Positions 58,600 to 64,000 of a stretch of DNA of 64,000 nt are shown piece by piece; position 1 is the first letter of the stretch; each line of letters starts with the position of its first letter. Source of the DNA: Artemisia argyi. Its lineage: Eukaryota; Streptophyta; Magnoliopsida; Asterales; Asteraceae. Both the position numbers and the translations under genes were made by a program. The notes under the pieces are model-generated. The model did not search any database. It saw nothing but the letters and a program-made list of their open reading frames with translations, and had not been told where the DNA came from. Location: NCBI GenBank assembly GCA_030686995.1, contig CM060707.1, forward strand, positions 84,058,472 through 84,122,471, in the 5' to 3' direction.

Positions 58600-60111
58600 T
58601 CACGGAACTACTTTTGGTGACCGTACTAGATTTACCATTGTTTCCTGCACTTGTATTGCCACCGATTTCCCATTGTTAGCAGTTGATGTGGAAGCTTCGG
58701 TATCCACACTCTTAGTTTTGGCATGATAAACGAATTTAGGTTGTGGCTTTGAAAGGCGAACACCATAGATAGGAGGATTAGTCTTGACCTTTTGCTTACC
58801 CTTTCCTCTCTTACGAGTAACTTCAGTAAACCCGTCATTCACATCATTAGTAGGACTAACCTCACTAACTCGTTTAGGACATTGTTCATTTGTATGGTCG
58901 AAAACTCTACATATTTCACAATGGGAGGGGGGTTCCATTTATATTCCACTTCAATAGTCTCATACGAGTGACCTTGTTCACCAAATAAAGGAATTGCAAT
59001 AACCAAAGAGTTCTTAGGAACCTGACCAGATGATACTTCAATAAGTGCACATTCATAAGTGTTGCGACCCCAAGAATCAAGGCACATATTAGAGGTATAG
59101 GCATCCAACATGATAGGACTCCCAAGTTGAGTGCCAATTAAGCTAAAACATGTTTCCGTGTACGCAACCAAAGGAATTTTATGTAGCTTAACCCAAACTG
59201 GAGGTTTCGTTATTTCCTCCTTCCTCATAGCAGCATTAGGTGTCCATGTGTTTAAGATCAGAGGTAAAGTACAAATAAACTATGGTCCATTTTCAAAACA
59301 TTCCCATTTCAGAAACAAATTTGAAGAAGAAAAATCCATCATTTAACATCACCTTAGTGATACCATATTTAGCCCATGTATTCTTAACGTAATTTTCCAC
59401 TATAGGAAACACCAAAAGCTTCCTTAAAAAGTACCCAAACAAAGTATTATCAAACCTGTGTCTAACCTCATCAACCGAGTCCATTGGAAGAGTAACATCA
59501 GCCTTATCCACACGCTTCTCATTAATTAGGGTTCGAAAGTTAATTTTCTTTTTCTTAGGCTCATTATTGAGGGGAGATGCATTTGACATAGGTTGTGCCT
59601 GTTCATAACCATTCTCAATAGTCAAATGCACATCAGGTGTTAAAACATTCTCAACACGAGTAGTAGCATCATTTTCAGTCCAAGAAGATGCATACGGCTT
59701 AGGTTGTACCAAATCATGCATATTCACAACAGGAGTTTGCGTAGCAGCATGCAAATCAGATGGTGTAACATTAAGTGTATCATCAATAGCAGCACTAAGA
59801 TTTATATTAACCTTATCAGTTAACGAATTAGCATCCATATTATTCATACTATTGATATCATTCACATGCACATTAGTAAAAGTACCTTGAGTAGCCAACT
59901 TCCCTGGTTGAACAAAACGAGCAGCTTGCATTCCCAACATAGTTGGTTGTTTTTTCAAAATCGATTTCAATATAGGAGCATCACCAAGAAGGCTGGCTGG
60001 TATGTTGAGAGTTACATCTTTGTTCCTTCCAGTAGTAACCTTATTGTCGTTAGTACCAAATACACTCAACATAGAAACCCTAAAAACAAACCTAATGCAA
60101 GAAAAAATCAC
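58600..60111 (-). pseudogene. LINE 2 ORF1 (DUF4283 and zinc knuckle)
   Basis: Frame 59293-60111 gives the N-terminal part with a low-complexity Asn/Thr-rich region and then RFDNTLFGYFLRK, FPIVENYVKNTWAKYG and LNDGFFFFKF. Frame 58839-59228 continues with PPVWVKLHKIPLVAYTETC, PIMLDAYTSNMCLDSWG and IAIPLFGEQG. Frame 58600-58938 has the knuckle CEICRVFDHTNEQC (CX2CX4HX4C) and a basic RKRGKGKQKVK stretch. At least two frameshifts (near 59290 and 58930) break it. In L1-type elements this protein binds the element RNA; here it is dead. LINEs 1 and 3 carry relatives. Confidence 0.75.
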
Positions 60112-60483
60112 ATGGCAACAGCAACAAACACAATTGGGAACTAAAAAGAGGACAAAACCCTAGAAAAGGATTTGCACCCAACTCTCCAAACCCTAATCGA
60201 CTAACATAATTGCAATAACTAACAAGTTTAATTAAATATAAGCATTAAACGCTCAATAATTAGTCAATGAAAAATGACGGCTAACTCTAGATAAAAGAAA
60301 AACGTTAACCCTAATATAATGAAGCCACTACCAAATAAAAAACCGTTTAAGGGTACAATCCAATGATTAGTAACAGGAGTGTTATGAGGTGTTAGAATCA
60401 AACCTAAGAGGATTAAATGATCAGAAAATGGAGGCTAGGGCAAATCACCATTCTAGAGAAGTTTTAGGCACATCTTTTTCATA

Positions 60484-60901
60484 TAACACCTAGGTTTTAT
60501 GTAATAATGTGATTGACATGTCAATCTCAAATTAGTTTGGTTGGAATTGTTACACAATGATAAAACATGTATGCTATAATGTTTATTTGTAAGGTATTTA
60601 TAAAGCAATATACCTCAAAACCTTAACGGACCCAACATACAAGTCGGGCTTGGGCCAGCTAACTTATTCATCTAATACTCCCCCGCAGTCCGAGCGGCGA
60701 AATCTCAAAAGCTCAGACTAGAGTAGTAAACTAGACAAAGAAAAAAAAACTGTAACATAATAAAAACATAATTTCAGTCGACTCGTAACAAAACCATACC
60801 AACGGTCGGCTAAGTCGACTGGTAAAAAAATTGTACCAACGATCGACTTTAGGGACCGGTACCAATGATCAACTTTAGTCGATTAGTAACAAAGTCATTG
60901 A
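60484..60901 (-). repeat. Possible Copia 3' end with short tandem repeats
   Basis: On the minus strand CGGGGGAGTATTAGA (about 60672-60686) is followed by TGAATAAGTTAGC, resembling a Copia purine tract plus LTR start, so 60484-60670 may be an LTR piece. From about 60775 to 60895 a unit of roughly 30-35 bp (ACCAACGATCGACTTTAG and variants with GTCGACT) is repeated. No gene is present. Confidence 0.3.
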
Positions 60902-61651
60902 TGATATTAAATAACAATATTTTATTAGCATCATTTATCCTATATTTATCAATTGTGTTATATTATTTTATATGAGAATTGACTTAATTGCTCACTTTTG
61001 TAAATCTCAGTTATAAACAAGCATGTGGTGAAAGTTAGCTATTTTGGACCTAAATTAGAGTAAAATAGATCAAGTTGGAAAAGTCTACTGAACTGAAGGA
61101 AGATACGCCGTATCATTCTAGATAGATACGCCGTATACCAAGACTTAGATGATTATGAAGACCATTACCTGACTTTGAAGCATCGCCGTATGGATTTATC
61201 CCATGCGCCGTATATGAAACCTTGGTCAATGTATGAAGATCTGACTTGTTTTACTCCAGGTACGCCACATGAAATCCCAGAGATGCTGCGTATCAATCTC
61301 AAGACTTCACCAGAAATCCAAAATATTTAAGACATGAATACGTCGCACGAAGAATGAAGATGCGCCGCACCGTATGGCAGTGTACGAATATTTCAGAATA
61401 TAATAATCTTGAACCCCACATGAAGTTACCAAGATATGCCGTATCAGACTATGCTGATATGTCGTATCAATTCTGTTTCCAGAATGTATAAATAACTCAT
61501 TCGTCTGCAAAATTCAACACACAACATACTAGAGGAAAGGGCGATGACTAACCACACAAGACACAACCAGAAGGACGAATTCAGAGCAATAAGAAGGTCA
61601 TGCTAGTGCATTAATTCATAGGGAAGATTCGTTTAATTTGTATTAGTACTC
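60902..61651 (+). repeat. LTR fragment of the Tat/Athila-like family
   Basis: It starts TGATATTAAATAAC and follows the other LTRs through the GAAAAGTCTACTGAA block, palindromes GATACGCCGTATC (61102-61114) and GATACGCCGTATA (61125-61137), and a TATA box (TATAAATA near 61486). It stops at TATTAGTACTC (61651) where a LINE poly-A tail begins. The frame 61307-61510 on the other strand is not a gene. Confidence 0.7.
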
Positions 61652-64000
61652 TTTTTTTGGTAAAGGGGAGTAATCCTACACCCTGGTAAATATATAAACC
61701 AATTAAACGTTTAAGTGCAATGGGTATAGGTGAATCCCATATCTCAACCCGTTACATAGGCGAAATAGCTTACATAACAAGACACTAACATTTCTTTACG
61801 ATAAGAAATAGACCACTACCACACAAACAAAAAAGACTAAAATAAAGACCAACTACTTTCTCGGCCGACCTTGGAGCTTGAAATCTTCATAAAAGGCACC
61901 CAATTGTCCTGGAAGATCATATAGTTGTTCCGTAAAGTCATCATACTCATAATATTCTTCCTGATCATGTCCACCACCTGAAGATGAGAGGGTACCCATA
62001 GGCATATTAAATAGATTCGCAGACTCATCAAAAGTGTTAACAACCTCCTCCTCAATATCAGAATCAACAATCACACCAACCTTAGAAAACGGGTTGACTC
62101 TCTTGTAGGTAGAAGTAGAAGGAGAGCAAGAGGAGCTAGGCATAGACGTACCCACCTCCTTTAAATTAAGAACACTCACAGGTGGATCATGCAATGTAGT
62201 ATCATTATTAAAAGACTCATTTACCTTAACCTCCATTGCACTTCCATCAACAACATCCTTAGGCTCATCCACCTTTTGGATATCAATGACTTTCTTATCC
62301 TCTATGAGTTTAGCAATATAACTCCTTAAGTCACTTAAGTTAATGTCATCGTTGACGTATTTTCCATCAGTAGAAGACCTGTTGGACGCATGTGGATCAT
62401 CAATATCATTCGGCTTATCCCCAGCCAAATTCGCCATCTCCTTAGTAATAAGAGGAGACTTATCCTTCGGTATGGACGTAGTAGGCTGGTTGTTATTAGT
62501 AGGCTTAGAAACAGGTCTATATATCATTTTAGGCTTGCCAAAAACACTTATCTTGTTAACAACCGTAGATTTACACTTTTCAGACACAAAACCATCATCC
62601 ACACTCATTTTTCTATTGACTTCCTTCACTTTCTTATGGCACTCCTTATCAACATGATCAAAGAGTTTGCAAACAGAACAACGAGGAGGTTTATATTCAA
62701 ACTCAATATTAATGTTTACCATATGATGCCCTTTTGTCTTTGGTATAGGAACTACCACAACAAGAGATTCCACAAAATCATTTTCACCTGAGATCTCAAC
62801 TAAAACTCTTGCATACGAATTCATGCCCCACGACTTGAGGCACTTATTACTCGTATGTTCATCAAACATAATAATTCGTCTCAGTTTAGCCGTGATCAAA
62901 CTCAGCTTAACCTTAGAATATGCCACCAAAGGCACATTATACAATTTAACCCACACAGGGACCTTCTTTATGTCTTCCTTAATCAGTTCAGAGTTAGGGT
63001 TCCAAACTTGAAGAATTAATGGGACTGACCGAATTCGCCAAGGACCTTGATTAAGAACATTTTCCATACCTTCCCTAGTAGAGAACTGAAACATAAAGAA
63101 CCCCTGATGTACCATGACATGCATTAACCCATATTTCTTCCAAACATTACGAACAAAGTTCTACACTACAGGAAACGCAGGTCGTTGTCTAACAAAATAA
63201 CCATAAAGTGAATTTTCAAAACGTGTGCTGATCGTGTCCAATTCTTCCTGTGGTATAACCACATCAGCCAAGGAAAGATCAACAACATCTTTAAGTGTAT
63301 TAGCAGCAGTATGATTTTGATCTCCCATGATAATAGCAGGTGATATATTACTTTTATCCCTCATAGTGTCAGCAGCAACGTCCATAACAATTGAGGAAGG
63401 TCCCGAACCCCTTACATCACCATCATCCTTCTTATTATCCATGACAACAGCATCTTCCAGTAGATGCCTGTTTGTCTTTAACACACCGATATGGCTTCAA
63501 AGGTTTACCATCTTTACCCAATATTTTCCCATCAATGCTCTTATCCCTTCTTGCCAATCCACTCAACACCGAGCCTGGATTACCATCAACAGTAGTCCTG
63601 ATCGCTTTGTTAAGAAATCCTTGTTCCATCTCTCTCGTAAACCCACAACCAATTGTAAATAGCATACTTCCAATATACGCAGTGATAAACGCTAAAAATC
63701 AGGGTTACTTTCCAATGCAATAGTACCTAAACCCTAAAACTAGAGTTTAGGTTTTTTGTTAAGCTTCTGATGCAAAAACCCACAATCGACAAACAAACTA
63801 GACAGATATGCAATATGCGCCCAGACCAATAGCACCAGCCAATGATCGATTAATTAATAAAGAATATCAGTAATATTGATAATCGATTTATAGCAATAAA
63901 CGCAAGATCTCCAATCAATCTAATAAATAATTACTTACCACCAACCCACGTGGGAGCAATAGCACATAATTAAATCAACAATAAGTTTGGAGTATAGAAA
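61652..64000 (-). mobile_element. LINE 3: ORF1-only L1-type element
   Basis: On the minus strand ORF1 (63665-61853) is followed after its stop by only about 200 bp that end GGGTGTAGGATTACTCCCC, CTTTACC and A7 (61652-61658). No endonuclease or reverse transcriptase follows. The tail sits directly in a Tat-like LTR, so insertion through the poly-A is clear on that side. The other end was not found; 63666-64000 may be 5' UTR and shows no gene. A target duplication of the LTR edge (GTATTAGTACTC) was not seen before the window ends. Confidence 0.65.
61853..63665 (-). pseudogene. LINE 3 ORF1 (DUF4283 and zinc knuckle), one frameshift and one stop
   Basis: The longest frame, 61853-63124 (423 codons), contains MVHQGFFMFQFSTREGMENV, GPWRIRSVPLILQVWNP, PVWVKLYNVPLVAYSK, IIMFDEHTSNKCLKSWG and the knuckle CSVCKLFDHVDKEC (CX2CX4HX4C), then a long acidic Ser/Asp-rich tail ending GRPRK. 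Upstream, 63161-63484 is in the same frame, separated by a single TAG (63161-63163) where LINE 2 has Glu (VENYVKN), so a nonsense change is likely. A frameshift near 63475 joins the first piece (63435-63665). The long open tail suggests a younger element than LINEs 1 and 2. Confidence 0.75.

Larger units (their letters stand above)
55724..60468 (-). mobile_element. LINE 2: L1-type element with 15-bp TSD, reverse-transcriptase core deleted
   Basis: The element is bracketed by the exact 15-bp repeat CACATCTTTTTCATA (55709-55723 and 60469-60483). On the minus strand it runs 5' UTR, ORF1 (about 60111-58600), endonuclease (about 58300-57554), linker, ORF2 C-terminus (about 56940-56030), 3' UTR with a TA repeat, and the end CTTTACCCAAAAACATG. 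The 4745 bp are too few for a full plant L1 because the reverse-transcriptase core is missing. It inserted into DNA continuous with the 3' side of LINE 1. Confidence 0.85.

Noticed and set aside
63720..63755. CCTAAACCCTAAAAC, resembling plant telomere repeat; also TTTAGGG near 5098-5110
   Set aside because: Only one or two imperfect units, too short for an interstitial telomere array.

Overview
This window looks like repeat-rich nuclear DNA of a eudicot plant. The one host gene has a plant plastid-nucleoid product, is split by a GT-AG intron, and sits in a sea of LTR retrotransposons, L1-type LINEs and MITEs. The Gag-linked conserved module at about 27.7-28.7 kb resembles retrotransposon proteins I know best from Asteraceae, so an aster-family species is my guess (moderate to low confidence). 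I see no rRNA, tRNA or CRISPR, and no bacterial or organellar gene block.

Layout. 1-2323: 3' end and LTR of a Ty3/Tat-like element. 2324-3790: remnant of a Copia element with polypurine tract and 3' LTR. 5365-20709: a minus-strand Tat/Athila-like element (A) without pol, split by a complete plus-strand Tekay-type chromovirus (8707-18423, TSD GTTTG). The chromovirus 3' LTR carries a 338-bp Mutator-type MITE with a 9-bp TSD. 21100-23946: LTR fragments. 23947-35690: a second Tat/Athila-like element (B, plus strand) with a degenerate gag and a conserved Gag-linked module, interrupted by an LTR at 24930-26988 and by a 3.57-kb solo LTR (30192-33759, TSD ACCAA). 35691-44074: an LTR-like host sequence into which two solo LTRs of one family inserted in opposite orientations (TSDs TACAT and AATAC), giving a giant inverted repeat. 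44075-48054: unassigned DNA with MITEs and a LINE-like poly-A tail. 48055-53210: the host gene island. 53211-64000: a hairpin-like repeat, three damaged LINEs and smaller fragments.

The only convincing host gene is FLN1 (fructokinase-like 1) on the minus strand: two exons, a 448-residue product, open throughout, with a 3.1-kb intron holding a small MITE. Everything else with coding character belongs to decayed mobile elements.

The most unusual signals are (i) many copies of a 13-bp CpG-containing palindrome, GATRCGNCGYATC, scattered through LTRs and internal regions of the Tat/Athila-like family, with a different palindrome (TGACGGCGTCA) in the comparable part of another LTR; (ii) the inverted pair of solo LTRs; (iii) a LINE reduced to ORF1 plus 3' tail, beside a LINE that kept endonuclease and zinc-binding domains but lost the reverse-transcriptase core; (iv) the retrotransposon-borne W/C-rich module. 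Boundaries, TSDs and splice sites were read by eye; family names come from remembered motifs, not searches.
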